Shown: piece by piece, positions 32,131 through 43,929 of the stretch
Numbering within the stretch: position 1 is the stretch's first letter
Layout: each line of letters starts with the position of its first letter
Assembly (NCBI RefSeq): GCF_900100345.1
Contig: NZ_FMTT01000014.1
Span: forward strand, 1-64,000
Length of the DNA stretch: 64,000 bases
DNA from: Paenibacillus tianmuensis
GTDB taxonomy: Bacteria; Bacillota; Bacilli; Paenibacillales; NBRC-103111
Reading direction: 5' to 3'
Made by a program: the position numbers and the translations under genes
The notes under the pieces: generated by a model
What the model saw: only the letters and a program-made list of their open reading frames with translations
Told to the model about the DNA's origin: nothing
Database searches by the model: none

Positions 32131-32855
32131 TTTAACAGGCCTCCCGCTTCGGAATCCAACAAGACGACGACGTGCGGATGCGTCTGCAGCAGCGAGGCCG
32201 GGCAATCCGTCGTGATCGGGCCTTGCAGCGCCCGCTGTACGATTTCCGCTTTATCCGCGCCGCGGACGACGAGCAGAATCATTTTCGCTTTCAAAATCGT
32301 GCCGACCCCCATCGTCAGGGCATGCGTCGGCACCTGCTCCGGCTTATCGAAAAACCGCGCGTTCGCCGTGCGGGTCGATTCTTTCAACTCCACGAGATGC
32401 GTGCCGCCCTCAAGCGTAGCGTCCGGCTCGTTGAAGCCGATGTGCCCGTTATGGCCGAGACCGAGCAGCTGCAGGTCAATCTGTCCGTACTCTTCCAGCA
32501 GGCTGTCATAGCTGGCGCATTCCGCTTGCAAATCCGTCGCGGTGCCGCTCGGAATATGGCATTGCTGCGGGGGAATGTCGACGAGACCGAGCAGGTGCTC
32601 CTGCATGAACGTATAATAGCTGGCCGGATGCCCCGGCTCGAGACCAACGTATTCGTCAAGATTGAATGCTGTTGCTTTGGCGAAGCTGACCAGCGCTTGC
32701 CGGTGCGACTCGACAAGCTCCTGGTAAATACCGATCGGCGTGCTGCCTGTCGCAAGCCCGAGCACGGCTCTCGGATTCGTTTGCAGCAGTCCGGTAATGA
32801 TGCCAGCGCCGGCTTTGTTCAATTCTTCTTGCGTGCGGAAAGTTAAAATGTTCAT
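32127..32855 (-). CDS. nagB: Glucosamine-6-phosphate deaminase
   Basis: A 242-aa enzyme with ATGSTPIGIYQELV (phosphate loop), FNLDEYVGLEPGHPASYYTF (catalytic Asp), LGLGHNGHIGFNEP (active-site His/Asn) and THALTMGVGTIL. It isomerises and deaminates GlcN-6-P to fructose-6-P and ammonia, feeding glycolysis. Its stop overlaps the nagA start; it lies 3 bases after the rpiR gene, so the three form one transcription unit. Confidence 0.96.
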   Translation of the reverse strand: MNILTFRTQEELNKAGAGIITGLLQTNPRAVLGLATGSTPIGIYQELVESHRQALVSFAKATAFNLDEYVGLEPGHPASYYTFMQEHLLGLVDIPPQQCHIPSGTATDLQAECASYDSLLEEYGQIDLQLLGLGHNGHIGFNEPDATLEGGTHLVELKESTRTANARFFDKPEQVPTHALTMGVGTILKAKMILLVVRGADKAEIVQRALQGPITTDCPASLLQTHPHVVVLLDSEAGGLLK

Positions 32856-32858
32856 GGC

Positions 32859-33719
32859 TTATCTCCCTTTTTCTTTGCGGTATTTTTTCACTTCTTGAAA
32901 CGATTGCTCCAGAAGCGGAACATAATCGTCAAAGTGCAAGCTGAGCAGCGCGGTAAACAAGATGTCCACCACGTGCAGCTGAGCGATCCGCGAAGCCATA
33001 TCGCCGCGGCGCATCCCTTCCTCGAGCGAGGAGGCGTACAGCCGGATGTCCGCGAGCTGCGAAATCCGATTGGCCCCGAACTTGGTGAGCGAAATCGTTG
33101 TGGCTCCCCGTTCCTTGGCGCACAAGAGGGCGTCGAGCGTTTCGGGGGTTTCGCCGGAGTAGGAGAATGCAAACGCCACGTCACCCTCGCCGAGGCTCGT
33201 TGCCGACGTAATCTGCATGTGGGAATCGGCCCAGTGCTGCGCCATTTTGCCGATGCGTACGAGCTTTTGTTGGCAATCGTACGCGACCATCCCCGAGGTC
33301 GCCATCCCGTACAGATCGATGCGCCGGGCATCGTGCAGCGCGTCTACCGCCCGCTGGACCTCCGTGAGGTCGAGCTGCCGCGTCGTATCCGAGATCGAAC
33401 GCAGATGGTTCGTTTCGATCGCCTGGGCGATGCTGTGAAGCGTGTTGCCCGCGACAATGTCCTGGTAGGACGGCTTCGCCGGAACAGGCTGGACGAGCTC
33501 GGCGGCCAGCTTCATGCGAAAATCCCCGTAGCCCTTGAACAGCAGGCTGCGGCAAAAGCGGGATACCGTCGCAGCGCTCGTTCCCGAACGTCCGGCCAGC
33601 TCCGTAATACTCAAATGAACGGCCTCGTGGGCATGCTCCAAAATGAACTGCGCGAGAATTTGTTCCTTCGGATTCATGTGGTGCTGCTGTTCCCGTAAGG
33701 CTTGCAGTATACCGGACAT
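32859..33719 (-). CDS. MurR/RpiR-family transcriptional regulator
   Basis: A 286-aa regulator with an N-terminal RpiR HTH (about residues 1-75; ITELAGRSGTSAATVSRFCR) and a C-terminal SIS sugar-phosphate isomerase-like domain (about 120-260; RIDLYGMATSGMVAYDCQQK, FSYSGETPETLDALLCAKE). It likely senses an amino-sugar phosphate and controls nagBA, directly downstream in the same operon. A GAAAAT-T-ATTTTC palindrome upstream is its probable operator. Confidence 0.9.
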   Translation of the reverse strand: MSGILQALREQQHHMNPKEQILAQFILEHAHEAVHLSITELAGRSGTSAATVSRFCRSLLFKGYGDFRMKLAAELVQPVPAKPSYQDIVAGNTLHSIAQAIETNHLRSISDTTRQLDLTEVQRAVDALHDARRIDLYGMATSGMVAYDCQQKLVRIGKMAQHWADSHMQITSATSLGEGDVAFAFSYSGETPETLDALLCAKERGATTISLTKFGANRISQLADIRLYASSLEEGMRRGDMASRIAQLHVVDILFTALLSLHFDDYVPLLEQSFQEVKKYRKEKGR

Positions 33720-33778
33720 CAGATCACCTGTTTTGCAAAGATTTTGTAAATCATTTTCTTCATACCGATAAAAATGGT

Positions 33779-33791
33779 GAAAATTATTTTC
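33779..33791. promoter_or_regulatory. Candidate RpiR operator upstream of the nag operon
   Basis: GAAAATTATTTTC is a 13-bp palindrome about 60 bases before the rpiR start codon; TGAAA/TTTCA-type palindromes are common targets of RpiR-family regulators. Confidence 0.45.
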
Positions 33792-33898
33792 TTCCTCATC
33801 ATAGCCAATGTCGCTGGTTTTCGCAACTGTTTTCGGCCTAAACCCGGCAGCGTCTTAAGACTTGCGGAACCTTGCGGATGGAGGAACCGGTTTCTAAA

Positions 33899-33947
33899 AT
33901 AAAACGGCCGTTTCCCATGCATAGATGCACGAGAAACGGCCGTTTTT
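33899..33947. terminator. Terminator downstream of mtnA
   Basis: AAAACGGCCGTTTC and GAAACGGCCGTTTTT form a long stem with T runs on both strands; it ends mtnA transcription on the minus strand. Confidence 0.9.
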
Positions 33948-33968
33948 ATCGTTGCTAAAACGCCGCGG

Positions 33969-35057
33969 TTATTCCGTAAACAGCTTCCGCAAATTGTCCC
34001 CGTACGGTGCCCGAACGATACCTTTTTCCGTAATAATGGCCGTCACGTACTCGTTCGGCGTCACGTCGAACGCCGGGTTGAACACCTTGACGCCCTGCGG
34101 CGCAGTACGCTTGCCGAACCCTTGCGTAATCTCGTCCTCGTGCCGTTCCTCGATCGGAATATCGGCTCCGGTCGGCGTGTTCAAGTCGATCGTCGACATC
34201 GGGCATGCGACGTAGAACGGAATGCCGTGAGCCTTGGCCAGCACGGCGACGCTGTAGGTGCCGATCTTGTTGGCAACGTCGCCGTTGGCGGCTACGCGGT
34301 CGGTACCGACGATGACCGCCTGTACCCAGCCCTTCGCCATGACGACGCCGGCCATGTTGTCGCAGATCAGCGTCACGTCGACACCCGCCTGCTGCAGCTC
34401 GAACGCCGTCAGGCGCGCTCCCTGCAGCACCGGACGGGTTTCGTCCGCGAACACTTTAAGCGTGATGCCTTTCTCCAGCGCCAGATACATCGGCGCCAGC
34501 GCCGTCCCGTACCTTGCGGTCGCAAGGCCGCCCGCATTGCAGTGCGTGAGGACGCCCATGCCGTCCTCGAACAAAGACAGCGCGTGCTCGCCGATCAAGC
34601 GGCACGTTTCCTCGTCCTCGGCTTGGATCGCCCGGGCCTCGTCCAGCAGCGCCTGCTGAGCGCTCTCCACCGTCGTTTCCTCCGGTGCGGCTGTGCCAAG
34701 CAGCGCCTCGGCCCGCGCCCGCATCCGGTCCAGCGCCCAGAATAAATTCACCGCCGTCGGGCGCGACGTTGCGAGGTAATCGCATTGGCGGCTGACTTCC
34801 GTCAGCAGCGCATCCCGGCTTCCGGAGAAGCTCCGCACGCCGAGATACACCCCGAACGCTGCCGCAATGCCGATGGCCGGCGCTCCGCGGACGGCGAGCT
34901 GCTTGATCGCATCCCAGACTTGCTTGGAGGTCGTCAGCTCCAAATAGACGATTTCGTCTGGCAGGAGCCGCTGATCGAGAAGATCCAATCGGTCCTCCAG
35001 CGAATTCCAGCGGACCGATTGCAGCCAGTCCGCTTGTTTGGTTTGTTCTGTAGTCAA
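33969..35057 (-). CDS. mtnA: S-methyl-5-thioribose-1-phosphate isomerase
   Basis: A 362-aa member of the eIF2B-related aldose-ketose isomerase family: [37 protein letters not shown] (catalytic Cys), and [20 protein letters not shown] (catalytic Asp). It converts methylthioribose-1-P to methylthioribulose-1-P in methionine salvage. The gene follows mtnK after 21 bases on the same strand. A strong hairpin terminator lies just beyond its stop. Confidence 0.95.
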   Translation of the reverse strand: MTTEQTKQADWLQSVRWNSLEDRLDLLDQRLLPDEIVYLELTTSKQVWDAIKQLAVRGAPAIGIAAAFGVYLGVRSFSGSRDALLTEVSRQCDYLATSRPTAVNLFWALDRMRARAEALLGTAAPEETTVESAQQALLDEARAIQAEDEETCRLIGEHALSLFEDGMGVLTHCNAGGLATARYGTALAPMYLALEKGITLKVFADETRPVLQGARLTAFELQQAGVDVTLICDNMAGVVMAKGWVQAVIVGTDRVAANGDVANKIGTYSVAVLAKAHGIPFYVACPMSTIDLNTPTGADIPIEERHEDEITQGFGKRTAPQGVKVFNPAFDVTPNEYVTAIITEKGIVRAPYGDNLRKLFTE

Positions 35058-35078
35058 GGTGTCAGCACACTCCTTTAT

Positions 35079-36284
35079 CTATTTCACGGCCTTCTCGGCG
35101 ATGTCAATCATTTCTCCGATGGAAGACGCCTGACGGTTAAATTGAATGAGCGCCGTGCCGATGGCGAGCGCCAGCCGTTGAGCGCGCTCTTTAGCCGCTT
35201 CGTCTTGAATTTGATTGATATCGGCCACCTGCGCCAGGCCGTGCACACGGCGCACCATCTTGCTGCCGGTGAAGCCGAACGTGTCCCGCAGCACTTCTTT
35301 CATGTACCAGTCCTGGTAGCCCGGCGTTGTGGCGATCCGATCGGTACCGTGCTGGTTCCACAGCTCCCGGAACTCGCGCTCGAATGTCTCCCATACGTCG
35401 CGGATCGTGCCGGTCAAGTAGTCGCGGAAATCTTGGCGCGAAGCCTCATCTTCGCCCCAGCCTTCCTGCGCGGCGAAGTTCAGCAGCAGATTGGCGAACA
35501 CCGCGCCGATATCGAAGCCCATCGGACCGTAATACGCGAACTCCGGATCGATGACCTTAGTCGAATCCGGCTTGATGAAGATGCTGCCGGTATGCAGATC
35601 GCCGTGCAGCAGCGCCTGGGTATGGGTCAAAAATTTCTCGCGCAGAATCGCCACTTCCAGATGAAGCCCGGTATCCTGCCAGATGGCGGCAACCGCGTCG
35701 CGAATGGCTGGCCGAACGTTATTGTTCGGCGAATCTGTATACGGATCGTCAAAAATCAGATCCTCGGTAATTTTGCACAGCTCCGGGTTGATGAACCGCT
35801 TGACCCGTTCTTTTTTCTCCTGCTGGTTCATGCCGAGATCGGACGTGTAAAAAAGAGTACGGGCCAAAAACGTTCCGATATGCCCGGCGAACAGCGGGTA
35901 TTTGTTCCGCTCGATCAAGCCTTTGCGCATAATGATATGGTCGCTCAAATCCTGCATGACCGTGAGCGCCAAGTCCGGCTCATAGGTGTATACGTGCGGG
36001 ACAAGGTCGGGGCACAGCGATTCCTGAATCATCAACGCTTCGCTCTCGATCCGGGCGCGGTCCAAAGTCAGCGGCCACGATTCGCCTACGACTTTGGCAT
36101 AGGGGAGCGCTTGCTTTAAAATGATGCTTTTCCCGGTGGAAGGCTCCGAAATATGGAACACCAGATTCAAGTTGCCGTCCCCGATTTCTCGGCTCGTGAG
36201 CTCGGAATCGGGCTGAAACAGGTCGGGTAATTTTCTTGCATATGCGATAGCTTCCGATTCCGTCAGCGGATGATATGCGGACAT
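35079..36284 (-). CDS. mtnK: S-methyl-5-thioribose kinase
   Basis: A 401-aa APH/choline-kinase-fold enzyme: GDGNLNLVFHI, SIILKQALPYAKVVG (Lys), LLHGDLHTGSIFI (catalytic HGD) and VIDPEFAYYGPMGFDIGA (metal-binding DxE). It phosphorylates methylthioribose for MtnA. ATG 36284 is chosen with AGGAGG upstream; the ORF extension to 36308 adds 8 residues across that ribosome site. TATACT and TTCCAA 17 bases apart upstream may form the promoter. No S-box (SAM) riboswitch is visible, which differs from B. subtilis mtnKA. Confidence 0.95.
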   Translation of the reverse strand: MSAYHPLTESEAIAYARKLPDLFQPDSELTSREIGDGNLNLVFHISEPSTGKSIILKQALPYAKVVGESWPLTLDRARIESEALMIQESLCPDLVPHVYTYEPDLALTVMQDLSDHIIMRKGLIERNKYPLFAGHIGTFLARTLFYTSDLGMNQQEKKERVKRFINPELCKITEDLIFDDPYTDSPNNNVRPAIRDAVAAIWQDTGLHLEVAILREKFLTHTQALLHGDLHTGSIFIKPDSTKVIDPEFAYYGPMGFDIGAVFANLLLNFAAQEGWGEDEASRQDFRDYLTGTIRDVWETFEREFRELWNQHGTDRIATTPGYQDWYMKEVLRDTFGFTGSKMVRRVHGLAQVADINQIQDEAAKERAQRLALAIGTALIQFNRQASSIGEMIDIAEKAVK

Positions 36285-36495
36285 GGGATGAATTCCTCCT
36301 TTTTCCATATGAAAACTGCCATTCCTCTAGTATAAAGCAATTTGGTTTGCGTTGGAATAGAGGAACTTCGTTTTCCTGAACTGCATTTTGTCCGGTCTTG
36401 GCCGTGTCTTTTACAAAAGGTTCATACCCCGATAATACGCGCTTAACGCTGGGAGATACAATAAAAGTAAATACGCGGAGCTGGAGGTCTTTGAT

Positions 36496-36675
36496 ATGGA
36501 GAAACTACTCGGTAGATTGCTATTGGCCGCGGGGTGCTTCGCCATCCTGTGCGTGCTCGGGTGGACCTCGACGGAAAATCCGTCCGTAGCCCTGCATGCC
36601 AATCCTCTAAAAGCGAGTCACGAGCAGGACCAACGAATCTCGGCTTTCAATTATTATGTACGGAACGGAAACTGA
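36496..36675 (+). CDS. Small exported or membrane-anchored protein, 59 aa
   Basis: ATG 36496 has GGAGGT at ideal spacing. The product reads MEKLLGRLLLAAGCFAILCV followed by a short hydrophilic part ending FNYYVRNGN. A single hydrophobic segment (about residues 5-23) suggests a signal or anchor; LLAAGC resembles a lipobox. Not recognised. It is convergent with another small gene and both use the hairpin at 36697-36727. The other ORFs in this stretch lack ribosome sites. Confidence 0.5.
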   Translation: MEKLLGRLLLAAGCFAILCVLGWTSTENPSVALHANPLKASHEQDQRISAFNYYVRNGN

Positions 36676-36696
36676 TCGGACAAACGATTGCATAAG

Positions 36697-36727
36697 AAAA
36701 AGGGGAGGCATAGGGCCTTCCCTTTTT
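36697..36727. terminator. Bidirectional terminator between two small convergent genes
   Basis: AAAAAGGGGAGGC pairs with GCCTTCCCTTTTT (one G-T pair) around a 5-base loop, giving T runs on both strands. Confidence 0.85.
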
Positions 36728-36750
36728 GTTTGCCGGAGCAAAGTCCGGGG

Positions 36751-36918
36751 CTACTTCGTTCTTCCGCGATGCTCCACCAAGTCAATGGCTCCCAGCACGA
36801 CGTGTGCGAGCCCAAAACCGACGACCGCGGCGGCCGCCATCGGGAATTTGTTTCGCATAGCCGCGCCGGATGCTGCGACAGCTGTACCGAGAACGGTTGG
36901 AATCAGACCTTCGCGCAT
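36751..36918 (-). CDS. Small glycine/alanine-rich membrane protein, 55 aa
   Basis: The ORF is preceded by GGAGGGTGAAGAGCA and starts MREGLIPTVLGTAVAASGAA; a second hydrophobic stretch, MAAAAVVGFGLAHVVLGAID, follows, and the end is basic (EHRGRTK). Two short Gly/Ala membrane helices with GxxxG/A-like spacing. I have seen similar unnamed proteins in Paenibacillaceae but know no function. Strong ribosome site and shared terminator support it as real. Confidence 0.6.
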   Translation of the reverse strand: MREGLIPTVLGTAVAASGAAMRNKFPMAAAAVVGFGLAHVVLGAIDLVEHRGRTK

Positions 36919-37078
36919 TGCTCTTCACCCTCCTCGCAGCGGATTGAATGATGTAGCGTTTTTAGCATCGATTTTTGCGATCGTTTTTATGCTCTTTCGG
37001 AATTGCAATGTTTTGGCTGGAAATCTATAATAGCGTAAACGAATGGGCTAAACTAACTAAGGGAGGAAAACGCAAGAG

Positions 37079-37654
37079 ATGATACGGAGAGGACAGGCGG
37101 TCGGACTGAAGGAATGGGCCGTGGCCGTCGAGGCTTTGAAGCAGGGGAAGCAGATCCTGATTATGCGCAAAGGCGGCATCCGCGAGGAAACCCGGGATTT
37201 TCAAGTGGAATCCGACAGCTTTTATTTGTACCCGACCTACGAGCACCAGCGCAAAGAGCTGATCAAGCCGGAGTACGCGGAGCGGGTGGGTGACCGGGCG
37301 CCCGAATGGAGCGGCGGACAAGCGGAAATCGGATGCTACGCCGAGCTTGCCGAGGATATACTGATCGAGACCGAGGAACAGCTCGCGAAGCTGAAGCCGT
37401 TTCACATTTGGTCGGACCGGCTGGCCGAAGAACGGCTGAAGTGGAAGCGGACGAAGCCGCTGCATGTCATGCTGCTTAGGGTGTATGCGCTGGACGAGCC
37501 TGTGCGAATCCCGGTGCTGGACGAATATAACGGGTGCAAATCGTGGATCGGGCTTCCCGAATCGCTGCATGGGGCTCCGCGCCGGCCGGTGCTGACGGAC
37601 GAAGCTTTTGGGATGGAGGCCAATCAGATTCGAGAGGCGCTTGCGCAAAAATAG
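37079..37654 (+). CDS. DUF1802 family protein
   Basis: A 191-aa soluble protein beginning AVGLKEWAVAVEALKQGKQI, then LIMRKGGIREE, the DUF1802 signature, followed by FLYPTYEHQR-like FYLYPTYEHQRKELIKPEY and a C-terminal RVYALDEP ... WIGLPES. The function is unknown; family members often neighbour unrelated genes. GGGAGG precedes the ATG. The gene is monocistronic, ahead of the suf operon. Confidence 0.8.
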   Translation: MIRRGQAVGLKEWAVAVEALKQGKQILIMRKGGIREETRDFQVESDSFYLYPTYEHQRKELIKPEYAERVGDRAPEWSGGQAEIGCYAELAEDILIETEEQLAKLKPFHIWSDRLAEERLKWKRTKPLHVMLLRVYALDEPVRIPVLDEYNGCKSWIGLPESLHGAPRRPVLTDEAFGMEANQIREALAQK

Positions 37655-37701
37655 TTCCGGGAAATCCGCGGACGGGACTTCCTTGATTTTGCATATTGAG
37701 A

Positions 37702-37753
37702 TATAATATTATTATTGAGAATCATTGATAATCAATTTGTAATGATTATCATT
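37702..37753 (+). promoter_or_regulatory. suf promoter with Fur-box-like palindromes
   Basis: TATAAT lies at 37702-37707. Just downstream are TGAGAATCATTGATAATCA (37716-37734) and AATGATTATCATT (37741-37753). Both closely match the Fur-family 7-1-7 consensus (TGATAATNATTATCA), placed to block transcription of sufC. Confidence 0.65.
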
Positions 37754-37785
37754 AAATAATAATTAAAACTCGGAGGCACGAAACT

Positions 37786-38616
37786 ATGGCAAACGTACCA
37801 CATTTTACTATAGACGGTTTGAAAGCGACTGTCGAAGGCAAAGAGATTTTGAAAGGTCTCAACTTGACGATTAAGGGCGGCGAAGTGCATGCGATCATGG
37901 GACCGAACGGAACGGGCAAAAGTACGCTGGCGTCCGCTCTCATGGGCCACCCGAAATACGAAGTGACGGAAGGCACCGTGACGCTGAACGGCGAGGACGT
38001 GCTTGAGATGGCGACGGACGAAAGAGCGCGTGCGGGCCTGTTTCTTGCGATGCAGTATCCGAGCGAAATTGCAGGCGTGACGAATGCGGACTTCCTGCGC
38101 AGCGCGATTAACGCCCGCCGCGAGGAAGGCAGCGAAATTTCGCTGATCAAGTTCATCCGCCAGATGGAAGCGAAAATGAAGGAGCTGGAGATCAACCCCG
38201 AGTTCATGCACCGCTATTTGAACGAAGGCTTCTCCGGCGGCGAGAAGAAGCGTAACGAAATCCTGCAAATGGTGATGCTGGACCCAAGCATCGTTATTCT
38301 TGACGAGATCGACTCCGGCCTCGATATCGACGCGTTGCGCATCGTGGCGGCGGGCGTGAACGCGATGCGTTCCGAAGACCGCGGTTTCCTGATCATCACC
38401 CACTACCAACGTCTGCTGAACTACATCACCCCGGACTACGTACACGTGATGATGCAAGGACGCATCGTGAAATCCGGCGGACCGGAGCTGGCTCAGCGTC
38501 TGGAGAACGAAGGATATGACTGGGTGAAAGAAGAGCTTGGAATCGTGGACGAGCGGGTAGGCCAGGACGAAGAGGAATTCAAGATTCCGATGAATACGAC
38601 GGCTCCGAAATACTAA
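37786..38616 (+). CDS. sufC: Fe-S cluster assembly ATPase SufC
   Basis: A 276-aa ABC-type ATPase: Walker [10 protein letters not shown], signature [12 protein letters not shown], Walker [12 protein letters not shown], typical of SufC. It energises the SufBCD scaffold. About 25 residues longer at the C-terminus than usual, with an acidic tail ([12 protein letters not shown]). The gene starts the sufC-D-S-U-B operon and lies behind Fur-like palindromes; CGGAGG precedes the ATG. Confidence 0.96.
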   Translation: MANVPHFTIDGLKATVEGKEILKGLNLTIKGGEVHAIMGPNGTGKSTLASALMGHPKYEVTEGTVTLNGEDVLEMATDERARAGLFLAMQYPSEIAGVTNADFLRSAINARREEGSEISLIKFIRQMEAKMKELEINPEFMHRYLNEGFSGGEKKRNEILQMVMLDPSIVILDEIDSGLDIDALRIVAAGVNAMRSEDRGFLIITHYQRLLNYITPDYVHVMMQGRIVKSGGPELAQRLENEGYDWVKEELGIVDERVGQDEEEFKIPMNTTAPKY

Positions 38617-38645
38617 GCTATCGAAAGGGGACAGGAGGATTAATC

Positions 38646-41597
<2,952 letters not shown>

Positions 41598-41612
41598 GGA
41601 GGTACGATACCC

Positions 41613-43010
41613 ATGGCAAAGAAAATGCCCGAGATGGAAGAATATAAATATGGGTTTCGCGACGAGCACAAAAACGTGTTCCAGAGCGGAAAAGGCTTGA
41701 CCCGTGAAATCGTGACCGAGATTTCCAGAATGAAGGGCGAACCGGAATGGATGCTGGAGTTCCGCCTGAAGTCGCTGGAGCAGTTTTTGAAAATGCCGAT
41801 GCCGCGTTGGGGCGGTAATATGGACGATCTGGATTTCGACGACATTCGATACTATGTGAAGCCTTCTGAAAAGCAGGGGAAAACGTGGGAAGAAGTGCCG
41901 ACGGAAATCAAGGAAACGTTCGACAAGCTCGGTATCCCGGAGGCGGAGCAGAAGTTCTTGGCAGGCGTATCCGCTCAGTACGAGTCCGAAGTCGTATACC
42001 ACAGCATGCAGAAGGATCTGGAAGAGCAAGGCGTGCTGTTTATGGACACGGATACGGCGCTTAAAGAGCACCCGGAAATTTTCAAAAAATATTTCGGGAC
42101 GATTATTCCGCCGAGTGACAATAAATTCGCAGCGCTCAACAGCGCGGTATGGTCCGGCGGCAGCTTCATCTACGTGCCGAAAGGTGTGAAGGTGGAAATT
42201 CCGCTGCAAGCTTATTTCCGGATCAACTCGGAAAACATGGGGCAATTTGAGCGTACGCTCATCATCGCCGACGAAGGCAGCTTCGTGCATTACGTCGAAG
42301 GTTGTACGGCTCCGGTCTACAGCACGAACTCGCTGCACAGCGCCGTCGTTGAGATCATCTGCCTCAAAGATTCCCGCGTTCGCTACACCACGATTCAAAA
42401 CTGGGCGCCGAACATTTACAACCTGGTTACAAAGCGTGCGGTTGCGGAAGAAAACGCGACAATGGAATGGGTTGACGGCAACATTGGCTCCAAGCTGACG
42501 ATGAAATATCCTGCGGTTGTGCTGAAAGGCCGCGGCGCGAAAGGCATGGTGCTTTCCATCGCCGTTGCGGGCAAAGGCCAGCATCAGGATGCCGGTGCGA
42601 AAATGACGCACTTGGCGCCGGACACGACATCCACGATCGTATCCAAGTCGATCAGCAAGCATGGCGGCAAAGTCACGTACCGCGGCTTGGCTTCGTTCGG
42701 ACGCAACTCGGAAGGCTCCAAAGCGAACATCAAGTGCGATACGCTCATTATGGATAACGAATCGACGTCTGATACGATTCCATATAATGAAATCATGAAC
42801 GACAACATTACGCTGGAGCACGAAGCGACCGTCTCGAAAGTATCCGAGGATCAGCTGTTCTACCTGATGAGCCGCGGATTGACGGAAGCGGAAGCGACGC
42901 AAATGATCGTTATGGGCTTTATCGAGCCGTTCACGAAAGAACTGCCGATGGAGTACGCGGTCGAGATGAACCGTCTCATCAAATTTGAGATGGAAGGCAG
43001 TATTGGTTAA
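41613..43010 (+). CDS. sufB: Fe-S cluster assembly protein SufB
   Basis: A 465-aa scaffold protein with the full SufB pattern: [80 protein letters not shown] and [20 protein letters not shown]. With SufC and SufD it assembles Fe-S clusters. AAGGAGG precedes the ATG. Last gene of the operon, followed by a strong terminator. Confidence 0.97.
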   Translation: MAKKMPEMEEYKYGFRDEHKNVFQSGKGLTREIVTEISRMKGEPEWMLEFRLKSLEQFLKMPMPRWGGNMDDLDFDDIRYYVKPSEKQGKTWEEVPTEIKETFDKLGIPEAEQKFLAGVSAQYESEVVYHSMQKDLEEQGVLFMDTDTALKEHPEIFKKYFGTIIPPSDNKFAALNSAVWSGGSFIYVPKGVKVEIPLQAYFRINSENMGQFERTLIIADEGSFVHYVEGCTAPVYSTNSLHSAVVEIICLKDSRVRYTTIQNWAPNIYNLVTKRAVAEENATMEWVDGNIGSKLTMKYPAVVLKGRGAKGMVLSIAVAGKGQHQDAGAKMTHLAPDTTSTIVSKSISKHGGKVTYRGLASFGRNSEGSKANIKCDTLIMDNESTSDTIPYNEIMNDNITLEHEATVSKVSEDQLFYLMSRGLTEAEATQMIVMGFIEPFTKELPMEYAVEMNRLIKFEMEGSIG

Positions 43011-43034
43011 GTTTTAATTTACGGAGAAACATGC

Positions 43035-43088
43035 AAATACGTATCCGAGGTGACGTTTACGCTTAGGCGCCCGGATACGTATTTTTTT
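43035..43088 (+). terminator. Terminator of the suf operon
   Basis: AAATACGTATCCG (43035-43047) pairs with CGGATACGTATTT (43072-43084), followed by a T run. Confidence 0.92.
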
Positions 43089-43133
43089 ATAGGGTGAAAA
43101 AATCGAAGCAACAACGGCGTTAAGCTGAAGATG

Positions 43134-43183
43134 AAAAACCTCCATCGCCACCTTAAGGAGTAAAGTGGCTGTGGAGGTTTTAA
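43134..43183. terminator. Terminator downstream of the 124-aa secreted protein gene
   Basis: AAAACCTCCA (43135-43144) pairs with TGGAGGTTTT (43172-43181), with an inner CCAC/GTGG pairing; T-rich on both strands. Confidence 0.8.
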
Positions 43184-43186
43184 CAT

Positions 43187-43561
43187 TTATTTATATCCCA
43201 AATAGGCAACGACGGTGAAATCACCCGGTGAGTTTAAAACAAGTCGATACTGCCCGTCGGGTTGATTCGAAGCCAATGGAATTTTTAAACGCTTAGATTG
43301 ACCGGCCATAATGGTTCCCGTCGAGTTGCTGCCCACCAGCACATCTCCGTTCAGTGTCACCCGGTACAGGTTAAAGTTGACCCCGAGGCTGATCCGACCG
43401 ACGTTTATGAAATTGCCTTCGATATAAATATCGCCATGGGCTTGGACTGGCGCCCAAGTATCGTTGCCTGTACCTGGTCCGCTTGAGGCTGCCAAACCTG
43501 TGGAAGCAAAACTAAACAACAGGACAAGCACAAAAGCGATGGACGCGATTTTTCTTTTCAT
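43187..43561 (-). CDS. Small secreted beta-rich protein of unknown function
   Basis: A 124-aa protein with a clear signal peptide, MKRKIASIAFVLVLLFSFAS, and an AxA-type site (GLAAS, about residue 25). The mature part (about 99 aa) is Gly/Val/Asn-rich and predicted all-beta: GDIYIEGNFINVGRISLGVN, then SKRLKIPLASNQPDGQYRLV and a final FTVVAYLGYK. No Cys and no repeat family recognised. AAAGGAGC lies upstream. The 368-base gap to the next gene on the right (43562-43929) shows no further gene that I can support. Confidence 0.75.
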   Translation of the reverse strand: MKRKIASIAFVLVLLFSFASTGLAASSGPGTGNDTWAPVQAHGDIYIEGNFINVGRISLGVNFNLYRVTLNGDVLVGSNSTGTIMAGQSKRLKIPLASNQPDGQYRLVLNSPGDFTVVAYLGYK

Positions 43562-43929
43562 ACCATTTCAAGCTCCTTTTCTCATAGAATGAACTCGACA
43601 AGTACTTTCTTTGTACCAGACGGACAGTCTTCTACGATTTGAATCCGCTTTCAATTTGAATGTCGCCGTGTAATCGAACACCTCCTAATAGAAGAGTCAT
43701 TGGGGTATTCTGGGCTGTTGTTATAAACATACATTACCACTTATACCGATGTCTATGAATTTTACCTTAATTTTATTTGAAGCTTTTAATGAAAACTATT
43801 CTTGCAATTTATGCAGGAGGACTGTGCTTATTTGTTTCCAGCCAACCGGATGCATAGTCCCCTGACTCATGCTTCATCCTATAAAGGGACGAATTCCGGC
43901 GAATTCACGAATGAGAGGAGCATGGTGCG

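Noticed and set aside
36285-36400. SAM (S-box) riboswitch upstream of mtnK
   Set aside because: Bacillus mtnKA operons have one, but only about 110 bases of plain promoter-like DNA lie upstream here and no S-box core or terminator pair is visible.
36398-36589. 63-aa plus-strand ORF
   Set aside because: No ribosome site; it overlaps a better-supported small gene at 36496 in another frame.
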